Below are positions 19,306 to 29,087 of a stretch of 64,000 nt of DNA, one piece after another. Source of the DNA: Acidisoma sp. PAMC 29798 (GTDB taxonomy: Bacteria; Pseudomonadota; Alphaproteobacteria; Acetobacterales; Acetobacteraceae); assembly GCF_030252425.1 (NCBI RefSeq), contig NZ_CP126994.1, positions 1,054,001 to 1,118,000 of the forward strand. Reading direction: 5' to 3'. A model generated the notes under the pieces. The model was not told the DNA's origin. It ran no database searches and was given only the letters and a program-made list of their open reading frames with translations. The position numbers were made by a program, and so were the translations under genes. Position 1 is the stretch's first letter; the number at the start of each line of letters is the position of its first letter.

Positions 19306-21300
19306 ATGTCCAACTTCGTGGTGAAGAAATTCGATCGATTGGAACTGCCAATGGCGGTTGAAAGGCCTGGTCTAAGATCTGTCCCGACGTCGTCGTTGGT
19401 CACCACGATCGGCGCAATGTCGATCGCCGGTGCCGATGACCTGAAGGCGTCCTGGCAACGCTGCGTCAAGCGGCATAATCTCGATAGGGGCATGAAGACC
19501 CGTGTCGATTGTCTCACCAGTCAGGAAGTGCGCGAGCATCGGGAACCGTTTGAGGATCTGCTGAGAACGGTTGACGAAGAACTGGACTACATCTGGCTGC
19601 CGCTCTCCAGCGTGAATTTCAGTGCCAGCTTTTCTAACATGGCGGGAACGATCGTCTATTACCGATCGGATCATCAAACCGGCAATTATGTCGAAGATGA
19701 GCGCGTCGGCACGTTATGGGCCGAAGGAATTGCCGGCACCAACGGCGTCGGTACCTGCGTCGTCGAGCGTCGGCCGACACAGGTTTTCCAAACACAGCAT
19801 TTCTTTCGCGATTTCGCCACCATGTCCTGTGCTGCCGCGCCGGTGCTGTCGGCGGAGTCCGAAATGGCGGGCGTACTGAATTTCTGCACCGGCAATCCCG
19901 CTCTGCGGGAAGATGTCTTCGTCATGATGGCGAACCTCGCCCGCAAGACCGCGGAGCGGCTGAACAACCATTTGTTTCATAGCAAATACGAAAAGCACGC
20001 GATTCTTAAGGCGCGCAGCGAAGCTGGACAAATTCTGCTTGCGGTGGATGATGCGGGTGAGGTCCGGGGCGCCAATCATTTGGCGCGCCACTGGCTCGAT
20101 CTCGCTGAGGGTCCTCTGCGGCCTGCTGCATTGGGGACGCTGTTCGACGTCGATGAACGCGCAAAGACCAATCTTCGGAAAGACGGTGCCATCGCGCTGC
20201 GCCGGCATGGCGATGAGAGAGTGTTCGCGTTTGACCGCGCATCGTCTGCGCAATCACGCGCGTCCAATCCCGCGCCGTTGGGCGACACCAGCCCTCGACG
20301 CAATGCCAAACCCGTCTCGGATGCGCCGTCACCGGCGATCCATCTTCCACCGACGGTCGAAGACTGTCTCGGTCGTGATCCCCGGTTGTCCAATCAGCTG
20401 AGGGTTTTGCGGCGGGTGTCTGGCAGCCGTTTACCCGTTCTGGTTCTGGGCGAAACAGGCAGCGGCAAGGACACGCTGGCGCGCGCGCTGCATCTCGAAG
20501 GCAAGCGCCAGGACAAGCCTTTCGTCGCTTTCAATTGCGCGGCCGTGCCCGAAACTTTGATCGATAGCGAATTGTTCGGCTACGGTGTGGGCGCTTTCAC
20601 AGGCGCACGGCGGGAGGGCAATGTCGGTCGCTTGGTTGAGGCTGATGGCGGGACGCTATTTCTCGATGAAGTCGGCGATATGCCGCTCGCCCTCCAGACC
20701 CGGCTGCTGCGTGTGCTCGAATCCGGTGAAGTCAGCCCGCTCGGATCCGGAAAGACCCGCGTCATTGATATCCAGGTCATCGCCGCGACCAATCATGATC
20801 TGAAGGCGCGCGTGGCGGAGGGTTACTTCAGAGCCGATCTCTATCATCGGCTGGCCGGCGTGGTGATCAATCTTCTTCCCTTGCGCGATCGCCATGACGC
20901 CGGTGACCTTTTCCAATCCACATTGCATCGTCTCCGTGACGGGCGGTCCATCCACCTCTCGGCGGAGGCGCTTGCCGCCATGCGCCGCCATCGCTGGCCC
21001 GGCAATGTGCGCGAGCTGAAGTTCACGCTGCAACGTGCGTTGCAGCTGTGCGAGGGCGGCGTCATTGCGCCTGCGGATCTGATGCTGGAGGATGACGCGA
21101 CAGACAGCCGTGTGGGCGCGGTGCCGGTTTCGCTTGCCCCGCGACAAACCGCTCAGGCGGCCCGTTTGGCGGCCGAACGCGCCGCCATAGAGGATGCGCT
21201 CGCAAAGCACGCCGGTGACGTTACCGGCGCGTCGCGGACTCTCAATATCAGCCAGGCGACATTCTACCGCAAACTGAAGCAGCATAGTCTGCACCGCTGA
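19306..21300 (+). CDS. Sigma-54-dependent activator, AcoR-like (GAF-AAA-Fis)
   Basis: A protein of 664 residues. The N-terminal half has the AcoR-type start ([17 protein letters not shown]) and a GAF-like sensor region (about 90-240, with AGTNGVGTC). The AAA+ domain has Walker [10 protein letters not shown] (about 381), the GAFTGA loop (about 429) that contacts sigma-54, and Walker [12 protein letters not shown]. The C-terminus is a Fis-type helix-turn-helix ([21 protein letters not shown]). The intact GAFTGA makes it a genuine sigma-54 activator. It lies 70 bases after the aldehyde dehydrogenase and very likely drives the sigma-54 promoter at 15135. The inducer is unknown; relatives sense acetoin, alcohols or phenols. 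Confidence 0.95.
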   Translation: MSNFVVKKFDRLELPMAVERPGLRSVPTSSLVTTIGAMSIAGADDLKASWQRCVKRHNLDRGMKTRVDCLTSQEVREHREPFEDLLRTVDEELDYIWLPLSSVNFSASFSNMAGTIVYYRSDHQTGNYVEDERVGTLWAEGIAGTNGVGTCVVERRPTQVFQTQHFFRDFATMSCAAAPVLSAESEMAGVLNFCTGNPALREDVFVMMANLARKTAERLNNHLFHSKYEKHAILKARSEAGQILLAVDDAGEVRGANHLARHWLDLAEGPLRPAALGTLFDVDERAKTNLRKDGAIALRRHGDERVFAFDRASSAQSRASNPAPLGDTSPRRNAKPVSDAPSPAIHLPPTVEDCLGRDPRLSNQLRVLRRVSGSRLPVLVLGETGSGKDTLARALHLEGKRQDKPFVAFNCAAVPETLIDSELFGYGVGAFTGARREGNVGRLVEADGGTLFLDEVGDMPLALQTRLLRVLESGEVSPLGSGKTRVIDIQVIAATNHDLKARVAEGYFRADLYHRLAGVVINLLPLRDRHDAGDLFQSTLHRLRDGRSIHLSAEALAAMRRHRWPGNVRELKFTLQRALQLCEGGVIAPADLMLEDDATDSRVGAVPVSLAPRQTAQAARLAAERAAIEDALAKHAGDVTGASRTLNISQATFYRKLKQHSLHR

Positions 21301-21385
21301 GCCACGAGCGTCTGTCCGGAGGCATTGCCAAAACCATCTTTATCCCGCGATAGGAGAGCGTCCCCAACCTCCGCGCGGTGAACTC

Positions 21386-23458
21386 ATGGATGCCTCCGAC
21401 CCGACCTATATTCAGTGGCTCGTGGACCAGTCCATGCTCCACAACGCCAAGCACATGGCGCTGAAATATGCGGGTCAGAGCCGTCAATGGCTGCGTCCTT
21501 ATGCCGAGGCCCGGCCGCGCGCCGCCTCTGCCATCGCCTCGGTCTGGTTTACCGCCTATCCGCCGGCCTTGCTGACGGGGGAGGGCAAGTCCGTCCTCGC
21601 CACGCTCGGCGATCCTAACCTGTGGCGCAGCCTCGCGAGCTTGGGCGTCCAAGGCATCCATACCGGCCCGATGAAGCAGGCGGGCGGCCTGACGGGCAAG
21701 GCGTTCACGCCCAGCGTCGATGGCAATTTCGACCGCATTGGATTCGAGATCGACCCGCAATATGGGACGAAGGAGGAGTTTATCGCCCTGAGCCGCACGG
21801 CTTCGGCGCATAACGCCATCGTGATCGATGACGTCATTCCGGCGCATTCGGGAAAGGGCGCCGACTTCCGATTGGCGGAAATGGGCTATCGGGACTACCC
21901 CGGCATCTATCACATGGTGGAAATCAAGCCGGCCGATTGGGAGTTTCTGCCCGACGTGCCGGAAGGTCGGGACGCCGTCAATCTCATTCCGGCGACGGTC
22001 GATCTGCTGAGCAAGAAGCAGTATATCGTCGGCCAACTCCAACGCGTCATTTTCTTCGAGCCTGGCGTCAAGGAAACCGATTGGAGCGTCACCGCGCCGA
22101 TCCTCGGCGTAGATGGGGTGACGCGGCGTTGGGTCTACCTGCATTACTTCAAGGAAGGCCAACCTTCTCTGAATTGGCTGGACCCGACATTTGCAGCCCA
22201 GCAGATGATCATTGGCGACGCGTTGCATTCCATCGATGAATTGGGCGCCGTGGGCCTGCGTCTCGATGCGAATGGCTTCCTCGGCGTCGAAGTGCGCACC
22301 GGCGGCCTCGCCTGGTCCGAAGGCCATCCGCTGTCACTGGTCGGCAACCGCCTGCTGGCCGGCGCCATTCGCAAAGCCGGTGCCTTCAGCTTCCAGGAAC
22401 TCAATCTCACGGTCGATGATATCGCCGCGATGACGCAGGGCGGCGCGGATCTGTCGTACGATTTCATCACCCGACCCGCCTATCACCATGCGCTGCTCAC
22501 CGGCGACACTGAGTTTCTGCGCCTGATGCTGCGCATCATGCACGACTATAAGATCGATCCCGCTGGCCTCATTCACGCCTTGCAGAATCACGATGAACTG
22601 ACCCTGGAGCTGGTCCATTTCTGGACCTTACATGCCGATGACATCTTCATGTTTCAGGGCCAGACCTGGCAGGGGCGTCTTCTCAGAACCCATATACGGG
22701 AGACGATGTATTCCCGATTGACGGGCGAGAATGCGCCCTACAATCAGCGCTTCGTCACCAATGGTGTGGCTTGCACCACGGTGAGCGTCATCACCGCTGC
22801 TCTCGGCATTCGCGACCTGGATGCCATCACCGATGAGGACACGGCGCTCATCCAGAAGATCCATCTTCTACTCGTAATGTACAATGCTTTTCAGCCCGGT
22901 GTCTTCGCCTTGTCGGGCTGGGACATGGTGGGCGCGCTGCCCGTATCCTTGGAGAGCGTCGAGTCTTTTGTGACCGGTGGCGATACGCGATGGGTCCATC
23001 GCGGCGCCTATGATCTGATGAACGTCGCGCCTGATGACACGATATCCGGCGGCGGCTTGCCGAAGGCGCGTGTGCTGTATGGATCTTTGTCGGAACAGAT
23101 GGAACGGCCCGGTTCCTTCGCGCTTGAGATGAAACATCTGTTGAGTGTCCGTCAGGCCTATAATCTGGCCGCGAGTCGGCAGGTCGCTGTGCCGGATGTC
23201 ACCAGTCCTGGACTGCTTGTCATGATTCATGAACTTGCCGATGCGCGCGGCACGCAAATCACCGCCTTGAATTTCAGTGCGGTCGAGATCGAAGAGTCCA
23301 TCACCGTGCCCAATGCCGCATCCGGCCCGGTTGTTGATATGATCAAGGAGATCATCCTGGGCGACCTTGGCGAAGATGGCGCACTTTTGCTCAAGCTCGG
23401 GCCCTATGAAGGTCTCTCCCTCAGAATCGTCAGTACGCTGCGGCCAGTCTTGGGATAG
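21386..23458 (+). CDS. GH13 alpha-amylase-family enzyme, trehalose-synthase-like
   Basis: A 690-residue protein with a divergent (beta/alpha)8 GH13 domain. The catalytic triad is assignable: nucleophile D294 ([10 protein letters not shown]), acid/base E338 (FQELNL) and the third aspartate D403 (NHDEL). The N-terminal catalytic region departs from the usual trehalose synthase text ([37 protein letters not shown]). The C-terminal 90 residues resemble the beta-sandwich domain C. Relatives interconvert maltose and trehalose or act on other alpha-glucosides. There is no signal peptide. It is 85 bases after the sigma-54 activator, and whether it shares that transcript is not shown. Substrate specificity is open. 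Confidence 0.82.
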   Translation: MDASDPTYIQWLVDQSMLHNAKHMALKYAGQSRQWLRPYAEARPRAASAIASVWFTAYPPALLTGEGKSVLATLGDPNLWRSLASLGVQGIHTGPMKQAGGLTGKAFTPSVDGNFDRIGFEIDPQYGTKEEFIALSRTASAHNAIVIDDVIPAHSGKGADFRLAEMGYRDYPGIYHMVEIKPADWEFLPDVPEGRDAVNLIPATVDLLSKKQYIVGQLQRVIFFEPGVKETDWSVTAPILGVDGVTRRWVYLHYFKEGQPSLNWLDPTFAAQQMIIGDALHSIDELGAVGLRLDANGFLGVEVRTGGLAWSEGHPLSLVGNRLLAGAIRKAGAFSFQELNLTVDDIAAMTQGGADLSYDFITRPAYHHALLTGDTEFLRLMLRIMHDYKIDPAGLIHALQNHDELTLELVHFWTLHADDIFMFQGQTWQGRLLRTHIRETMYSRLTGENAPYNQRFVTNGVACTTVSVITAALGIRDLDAITDEDTALIQKIHLLLVMYNAFQPGVFALSGWDMVGALPVSLESVESFVTGGDTRWVHRGAYDLMNVAPDDTISGGGLPKARVLYGSLSEQMERPGSFALEMKHLLSVRQAYNLAASRQVAVPDVTSPGLLVMIHELADARGTQITALNFSAVEIEESITVPNAASGPVVDMIKEIILGDLGEDGALLLKLGPYEGLSLRIVSTLRPVLG

Positions 23459-23515
23459 CGGCGATTGCTCACTGAACCGGCGTGATCAACCGCGCCGCAT
23501 GGAATGGAACATACG

Positions 23516-24697
23516 ATGTCCACATCACTGACGCTCACCAGCGCTACGACCTTGCCGCAAGATGCGCAGCATGCGGCGCTCGCCGGCCGGGTCTGGCGAC
23601 CCGATGCCGAAGGCCCCTCGGTCGTCGCCATCCGGCCCGATGGCGTCTTCGACATCACCAGCCGCTTCCCCACGATGCGGGATCTGTGCGAAACGCCCGA
23701 TCCCGCCGCCGCCCTGCGCGCAACGCCGGGCGAGCCCCTGGGTGACTTCGACACGCTGCTCGCCAATACCTCCGCCGCCACACGCGAGATAACGAAACCC
23801 TGGTTCCTGACCCCGGTGGATCTGCAGGCGCTCAAGGCGGCCGGCGTCACCTTCGCGGTCTCGATGGTCGAGCGTGTGATTGAGGAACGGGCGCGCGGCA
23901 ATCCCGAAGCCGCGAAATCCATCCGCGCCGAGATCACGGCCCTGGTGGGGGATGATCTGCAAAAGCTGAAGCCCGGCTCGCCAGAGGCGCAGCGGCTGAA
24001 GGCGGTGCTGATCGAGCAGGGGGCCTGGAGCCAATATCTGGAAGTCGGCATCGGCCCCGACGCGGAAATCTTCTCCAAGGCCCAGCCGATGGCCGCCGTC
24101 GGCACGGGCGCAGATGCGGGGCTTCACCCCATCTCGACCTGGAACAATCCTGAGCCCGAGGTGGTGCTGGTCGTCGCTTCCACCGGTGCCATCGTCGGCG
24201 CGACCCTCGGCAACGACGTCAATCTGCGTGATGTCGAGGGGCGGTCGGCCCTGTTGCTATCGAAAGCCAAGGACAATAACGCAAGCTGCGCCATCGGGCC
24301 TTTCATCCGCTTCTTCGACGATCGCTTTTCGCTGGATGATGTACGCCGGATGGAAGTCACGCTCACCGTCGAGGGGCCGGAGGGCTTCCACATGGAGGGG
24401 TTTTCGAACCTCTCCCTCATCAGCCGCGATCCCGCCGATCTCGTTGGGCAGATGGTGAACGTCCATCACCAATATCCCGATGGCGCGATTCTGTTCCTTG
24501 GCACGCTGTTCGCGCCGGTGGCGGATCGCGATGCGCCGGGCAAAGGCTTTACCCATAAGGTCGGTGACATCGTGACCATCGCGGCGCCGCAACTCGGCGC
24601 ACTCGTCAATCTGATGCGCCACACGAATGACTGTCCGCCCTGGACCTTCGGCACCAGCCATCTGCTGCGGAACCTGGCGCGGCGCGGCCTGCTTTAG
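23516..24697 (+). CDS. Fumarylacetoacetate hydrolase-fold protein (possibly keto-deoxy-sugar-acid dehydratase)
   Basis: Start at the ATG at 23516 behind GGAATGGA; four codons earlier is possible. The product has 393 residues. The FAH fold is recognised from WFLTPVDLQALKAAGVTFAVSMVERVIEERA, the metal-site region WNNPEPEVVLVV and IVGATLGNDVNLRDVEGRSALLLSKAKDNNASCAIGPF. This long form with an N-terminal domain resembles the 2-keto-3-deoxy-pentonate dehydratases (XylX type) of oxidative pentose pathways, more than maleylacetoacetate-pathway enzymes. That functional call is from memory of family patterns. The lactone oxidase and aldehyde dehydrogenase genes 5 kb upstream would fit an oxidative sugar-acid route, but no sugar-acid dehydratase (IlvD/EDD) gene is in view. 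Confidence 0.75.
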   Translation: MSTSLTLTSATTLPQDAQHAALAGRVWRPDAEGPSVVAIRPDGVFDITSRFPTMRDLCETPDPAAALRATPGEPLGDFDTLLANTSAATREITKPWFLTPVDLQALKAAGVTFAVSMVERVIEERARGNPEAAKSIRAEITALVGDDLQKLKPGSPEAQRLKAVLIEQGAWSQYLEVGIGPDAEIFSKAQPMAAVGTGADAGLHPISTWNNPEPEVVLVVASTGAIVGATLGNDVNLRDVEGRSALLLSKAKDNNASCAIGPFIRFFDDRFSLDDVRRMEVTLTVEGPEGFHMEGFSNLSLISRDPADLVGQMVNVHHQYPDGAILFLGTLFAPVADRDAPGKGFTHKVGDIVTIAAPQLGALVNLMRHTNDCPPWTFGTSHLLRNLARRGLL

Positions 24698-24757
24698 CGG
24701 CGGGTTAGCGCCCGGACTCGTAGGGCGTAAAAGCGCAGCGCATTCCGCCGTCGACGG

Positions 24758-25303
24758 TTAAGTCTTGACGCCCCGATCCTGTTCAAACTTGAGTAGCAGG
24801 GCGGTCAAGGTCTCGACCGCTCGGGTCAGGGCAAGCACTTCCGTCTCGCGCAGCTGATCGATCTTCTGGTGCAGCAGCTCGATCTCCAGCTCAGCCTTCA
24901 CGTTCACGCTATAATCGTTCGCGGCTTCCTTCCGGTCGATGTTCTGCTGCCGGTTCTGGCTCATCATGATGAAGGGGGCGGCATAGGCCGCTTGGAACGA
25001 CAGGGCGAGGTTCAGCAAGATGAAGGGGTATGGGTCCCAGTGCTGCATGAAGGCGGTCACGTTCAGCACGACCCAGATGAGCAGGATCGTGGACTGGATG
25101 ATGATGAACCGCCAGGACCCCATGCTCGCCGCGACCTTGTCGGCCACGGATTCGCCCAGGGTCAGTCCGCTCGGTTTCGGGGTGTCGCTCAACCGCCGGC
25201 GGCGACGGAACATGCGGAGCTTGTGGAGCTGGTCGATTTCTTCGGGGCCCAGGCCACGCGCCGTCTCGCCACCCTCCGCCAGCCCGGTCTTTCCCGTTGC
25301 CAT
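24758..25303 (-). CDS. DUF1003 membrane protein
   Basis: A 181-residue protein. The centre holds two hydrophobic helices (FIIIQSTILLIWVVLNVTAF and FILLNLALSFQAAYAAPFIMM), followed by SQNRQQNIDRKEAANDYSVN and a heptad-like amphipathic tail (VKAELEIELLHQKIDQLRE). This is the DUF1003 pattern. The preceding basic stretch MFRRRRRLSD favours an inward N-terminus. Function is not established. It is divergent from the MarR gene and shares the upstream region that carries two palindromes. Confidence 0.88.
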   Translation of the reverse strand: MATGKTGLAEGGETARGLGPEEIDQLHKLRMFRRRRRLSDTPKPSGLTLGESVADKVAASMGSWRFIIIQSTILLIWVVLNVTAFMQHWDPYPFILLNLALSFQAAYAAPFIMMSQNRQQNIDRKEAANDYSVNVKAELEIELLHQKIDQLRETEVLALTRAVETLTALLLKFEQDRGVKT

Positions 25304-25398
25304 ATCGATCAGGCTCCTCGTTCAAATGCAGGCGCGTTGATTGACCGATCTGGGGCCTTTCCGCAAACCTCTCCCCAAGCGGGCGCCTCTCTGCCGAC

Positions 25399-25465
25399 AT
25401 GCCAAGTCTGGCATAGACGGTTGCAATCCGGGGCGTGTAAGCCAAATGCCGCGAACAGTCGGCAT
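25399..25465. promoter_or_regulatory. Two related palindromes, candidate MarR operators
   Basis: Between the divergent DUF1003 and MarR genes lie ATGCCA-4-TGGCAT (25399-25414) and ATGCCG-8-CGGCAT (25446-25465), both perfect. The half-sites are nearly the same (ATGCCA/ATGCCG), and GCCGAC or its complement recurs alongside. The second ends 22 bases before the MarR start. Autoregulation by the MarR protein is the likely reading. Confidence 0.5.
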
Positions 25466-25486
25466 GGTCTTGTCGGCTGAATTGGG

Positions 25487-25918
25487 ATGACGATCTTGGA
25501 CATGCGATGCGATTGCTATTGTCTGCGTCAGGCGACGCGGCGGGTCACGCAGCTCTATGACAAGGCGCTTGCGCCGCTTGGGCTACGCTCGACCCAGTAT
25601 ACGCTCCTCAGTGAAATCAATCGCCTCGGGCCGATCTCCCTCAATCCCCTGGCGGAAGTGATGGTGATGGACCGTGCCACGCTCGGCCATAACATTCGTC
25701 CGCTCGAATCGCGTGGCTATGTCACGCTCGCCGTGGGGCAGGACCGCCGCAGCCGGGAAGTAACGCTCACCCAAGCGGGGCGGGATGTCCTCGCGGAAGG
25801 TGAGCGGCTTTGGCGCCATGCGCAGCAGGCCTTCGAGGCGGCGATCGGCCGGGACCAATCAGCGCGGCTGCGCGAAGAACTTCAACGCGTCGCCGCTGCC
25901 GATTTCGCCGAGTATTAG
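25487..25918 (+). CDS. MarR-family transcriptional regulator
   Basis: A 143-residue winged-helix protein. The N-terminal CYCLRQATRRVTQLYDKALAPLGLRSTQYTLL, the recognition region NPLAEVMVMDRATLGHNIRPLESRGYV and the wing VGQDRRSREVTLTQAG are typical. Three cysteines fall within residues 8-12 (CDCYC), which could sense oxidants, but this is only a possibility. The gene converges on and overlaps the RND permease by four bases. It probably represses the pump or itself through the palindromes upstream. Confidence 0.92.
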   Translation: MTILDMRCDCYCLRQATRRVTQLYDKALAPLGLRSTQYTLLSEINRLGPISLNPLAEVMVMDRATLGHNIRPLESRGYVTLAVGQDRRSREVTLTQAGRDVLAEGERLWRHAQQAFEAAIGRDQSARLREELQRVAAADFAEY

Positions 25919-28900
25919 GCCGGTACTTTCACCCGCGCGACCGCCGTGCGCTTCCGTCCGATACTGCGGACGATGGTGTAGAAAGCGGGCGTAAACAGCA
26001 GGCCGAAACAGGTCACGCCGAGCATTCCGAAGAACACAGCCGTGCCGAGGGACTGCCGCAACTCCGCCCCCGCGCCGGACGCCACCACCAACGGCGCCAC
26101 GCCCAGGATGAAGGCGAAAGACGTCATCAGGATCGGGCGAAGACGCGTTCTGGCCGCATGCACCGCCGCATTGGCCGGCGTCGCGCCTTCCTCCTCCGCC
26201 TGCCGCGCGAACTCCACGATCAGGATGGCGTTCTTGGCGGCGAGGCCGACGAGCACCACGAAGCCGATCTGCGCTAGAATGTCGATCGGCATGCCGCGCC
26301 ATAGTAGCCCGGTGACCGAGGCGAGCAGGCACATCGGCACGATCAGAACCACTGCGAGCGGCAGCTTCCAGCTCTCATACATCGCGGCGAGAACCAGAAA
26401 GACAAACAGCGCGGAGGCGGCGAAGACCAGAAGTGTCGGCGTGCCCTTCTGCTCCTGCTGGAAGGCGAGATCGGTCCATTCGAAACCGATGCCTGGCGGC
26501 AGAACCTGGTGGGCAAGTTTCTCCATCTCTGCCAGCGCGGTGCCGGTAGCCACGCCCGGTGCCGCCGTGCCCATGATTTCCGCCGCCGGAAACAGGTCAT
26601 AACGCGGCACGCGATAGGGACCCGTGACTTCGGAGAAGCGGGCCACGGTGCTGACGGGCACCATCTGCCCGGCGGCATTGCGCGCTTCCAGGCGGCTGAT
26701 ATCGCCCACATTGCTGCGGAACTTGCCGTCAGCCTGGGCGATGACTTCGTAGGTGCGGCCGAGATAGTTGAAGTCGTTGACGTATTGCGACCCCATGTAG
26801 ATCTGCAAGGTGTTGAAGATATCGGTCGGCGTCAGCCCCACCATTTCGGCTTTCTCCCGATCGATATCGAGATAGACCGAGGGTGTGCGCGTGCTGAACA
26901 AGGTGAAGACGCCGGCGAAATGCGGATCGGCATTGGCCGCGCCCACCAGCGCCTGGGCGGCCTTTGCCAGCGCATCCGGCCCCAGGCCCGCACGGTCCTG
27001 CAACATCATCTTGAAGCCGCCCGCACTGCCGAGGCCAGGCACCGGCGGCGGCGGTATCGTCAGCACAAATGCGCCCTGGATCACGGACAGGCGCTTTTGC
27101 AGATCGGCCAGAACGGTCGAGGCCGTCACGCCCGGCAGTGAATGATTATACAGCGAGGGCAGGCCGCTAAAGATGGTTCCGGCATTGGATGAGACCGTGA
27201 AGGTTGTCGCATCGAGGCCCGCGAAGGGCGCGACATGCTCGATCCCGCGTGTCTTGAGGATGATGTCTGTCGCCTGCTTCACCACGGCCTCGGTACGGTC
27301 AAGCGTCGCGCCGGGCGGCAGCTGCAGCACGGTGATGAGGTAACCCTGGTCCTGCTCGGGAATGAAGCCGGTCGGCGCACGGGAGAATTGGAAACCCGCC
27401 AGGGCGATCAGCCCGACATAGACGATCAGAACCAGACCGAGCATCCGCACGAGGCGGCTGGTCAGTCTGCCATAGGCGTTTGACAGCCCCTCGAAGCCGC
27501 GATTGAAACCCGCGAAGCCGCCTTGCACAAGCCGCACGGCGATCGACTGCCGCTTGCGGTCATGCACCTGATGCGCCTTGAACAACACGGCACACAGCGC
27601 CGGGCTCAGGGTCAGGGAGACGAGGCAGGAGATGACGGTGGAGGCCGAGATCGTCACTGCGAACTGGCGGAAGAATTCGCCCGAAATGCCCGAAAGGAAG
27701 GCTGAGGGCACGAACACGGCGCAGAGTGCGATGGCGATGGCGATCAGCGCGCCGCCGACCTCATCCATCGTCTTATGCGCGGCCTCCTTGGGCGTCATGC
27801 CCAGGCGCAGATTCCGCTCGACATTCTCCACCACGACGATGGCGTCATCCACGACGATGCCGACCGCGAGGACAAGACCGAAGAGCGACAGGTTATTCAG
27901 CGATATGCCCACAGCCTCCAGGATGACGAAGGTGCCGACGAGGGAGACTGGAATGGCGATGACGGGAATGAGGGAGGCGCGCCAGGTCTGGAGAAAGACG
28001 ATGACGACGCAGACGACAAGAACGATGGCGATGAAGATGGTCTTGATCACCTCGTCGACCGATTTGGCGACGAAAATGGTCGGGTTGTAGATGACGCGAT
28101 AGCCGACCCCAGGCGGGAAGCTTTGCTTGAGCGTCTCCATCGTCGTCAGCACTTCATGCGCGACCTGGAGAGAGTTGGCGCCGGGCTGTGAAAAGATCAG
28201 CAGCGGCAAGCCGTCCAGGCGATCCATATAGGCGGCCGAACCGTAATCCGCAGCGCCGACCTGCACCCGCCCGATGTCACGCAGGCGCGTGATGCGCCCG
28301 TCGCTATCGGATTTGATGAGGATATTGGCGAATTGCGCAGGCGTGGACAGCCGGCCCAAGGTCTGCACATTCAGCTGAAAGGCTTCATGCGTGGCGATCG
28401 GTGGCTGGTTGAGGATGCCGGCGGACACCTGCACGTTCTGGGCGCGGATTGCGGCCAGCACTTCACTGGCATTGAGGTTGCGGGCAGCGATCTTGTCCGG
28501 GTCGAGCCAGATGCGCATGGCGTAATCGCGCCCGCCGAACAGCTGCACGTCACCCACGCCGGGAAGACGCGCCAGCGTGTCCTTCACATGCAGCGTCGCA
28601 TAGTTGGAGAGGTAAAGCTCGTTCCGCGATTGATCGGGCGAGATCAGATGCACGGCCAAAAGGATTGTGGGCGTCGATTTCCGCACCTGCACGCCTAACC
28701 GCTGCACATCGTCCGGCAAGCGCGGCAGTGCATCTTCCACGCGGTTCTGCGTCAACATCTGCGCGACGTTGAGGTCGGTTCCGATGCGGAAGGTGACGGT
28801 GATCGTCAGCTTGCCGTCACCGGTCGATTGACTGCTCATATAGAGCATGTTCTCGACGCCGTTGACCTCCTGCTCGATCGGGGTCGCGACCGTATTCGCG

Positions 28901-29076
28901 ACCGTCTCGGCAGACGCGCCGGGATAGGCGGTTGTGATCTGGACCGTCGGCGGCACAATTTCAGGGTATTGGGCGATCGGCAGAATCGCGAGAGCGCCGA
29001 GGCCGATCAGAGTGAGGAAGACACTGAGGACGGTCGCGAGGATCGGCCTGTCGATGAAGACGTGCGTGAGGCGCAT
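25915..29076 (-). CDS. RND multidrug efflux permease (HAE1 family, AcrB/MexB-like)
   Basis: At 1053 residues this is full length for AcrB. It begins MRLTHVFIDRPILATVLSVF (first membrane helix) and continues LPIAQYPEIVPPTVQITTAYPGASAETVANTVATPIEQ, diagnostic of HAE1 pumps. The proton-relay aspartate pair is present in LAVGIVVDDAIVVVENVER, and ARTRLRPILMTSFAFILGVAPL closes the second half. It extrudes hydrophobic drugs, solvents or bile-like compounds from periplasm and membrane. It follows its adaptor by 11 bases on the same strand. No TolC-type outer-membrane gene is adjacent, so an unlinked one must serve. Confidence 0.97.
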   Translation of the reverse strand: MRLTHVFIDRPILATVLSVFLTLIGLGALAILPIAQYPEIVPPTVQITTAYPGASAETVANTVATPIEQEVNGVENMLYMSSQSTGDGKLTITVTFRIGTDLNVAQMLTQNRVEDALPRLPDDVQRLGVQVRKSTPTILLAVHLISPDQSRNELYLSNYATLHVKDTLARLPGVGDVQLFGGRDYAMRIWLDPDKIAARNLNASEVLAAIRAQNVQVSAGILNQPPIATHEAFQLNVQTLGRLSTPAQFANILIKSDSDGRITRLRDIGRVQVGAADYGSAAYMDRLDGLPLLIFSQPGANSLQVAHEVLTTMETLKQSFPPGVGYRVIYNPTIFVAKSVDEVIKTIFIAIVLVVCVVIVFLQTWRASLIPVIAIPVSLVGTFVILEAVGISLNNLSLFGLVLAVGIVVDDAIVVVENVERNLRLGMTPKEAAHKTMDEVGGALIAIAIALCAVFVPSAFLSGISGEFFRQFAVTISASTVISCLVSLTLSPALCAVLFKAHQVHDRKRQSIAVRLVQGGFAGFNRGFEGLSNAYGRLTSRLVRMLGLVLIVYVGLIALAGFQFSRAPTGFIPEQDQGYLITVLQLPPGATLDRTEAVVKQATDIILKTRGIEHVAPFAGLDATTFTVSSNAGTIFSGLPSLYNHSLPGVTASTVLADLQKRLSVIQGAFVLTIPPPPVPGLGSAGGFKMMLQDRAGLGPDALAKAAQALVGAANADPHFAGVFTLFSTRTPSVYLDIDREKAEMVGLTPTDIFNTLQIYMGSQYVNDFNYLGRTYEVIAQADGKFRSNVGDISRLEARNAAGQMVPVSTVARFSEVTGPYRVPRYDLFPAAEIMGTAAPGVATGTALAEMEKLAHQVLPPGIGFEWTDLAFQQEQKGTPTLLVFAASALFVFLVLAAMYESWKLPLAVVLIVPMCLLASVTGLLWRGMPIDILAQIGFVVLVGLAAKNAILIVEFARQAEEEGATPANAAVHAARTRLRPILMTSFAFILGVAPLVVASGAGAELRQSLGTAVFFGMLGVTCFGLLFTPAFYTIVRSIGRKRTAVARVKVPA

Positions 29077-29087
29077 GATGTTGCTCC

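Noticed and set aside
23516-24697. Naming this gene xylX and calling a Weimberg pathway
   Set aside because: Only fold-level resemblance is visible, and no sugar-acid dehydratase, lactonase of that pathway or xylose dehydrogenase is in the window.
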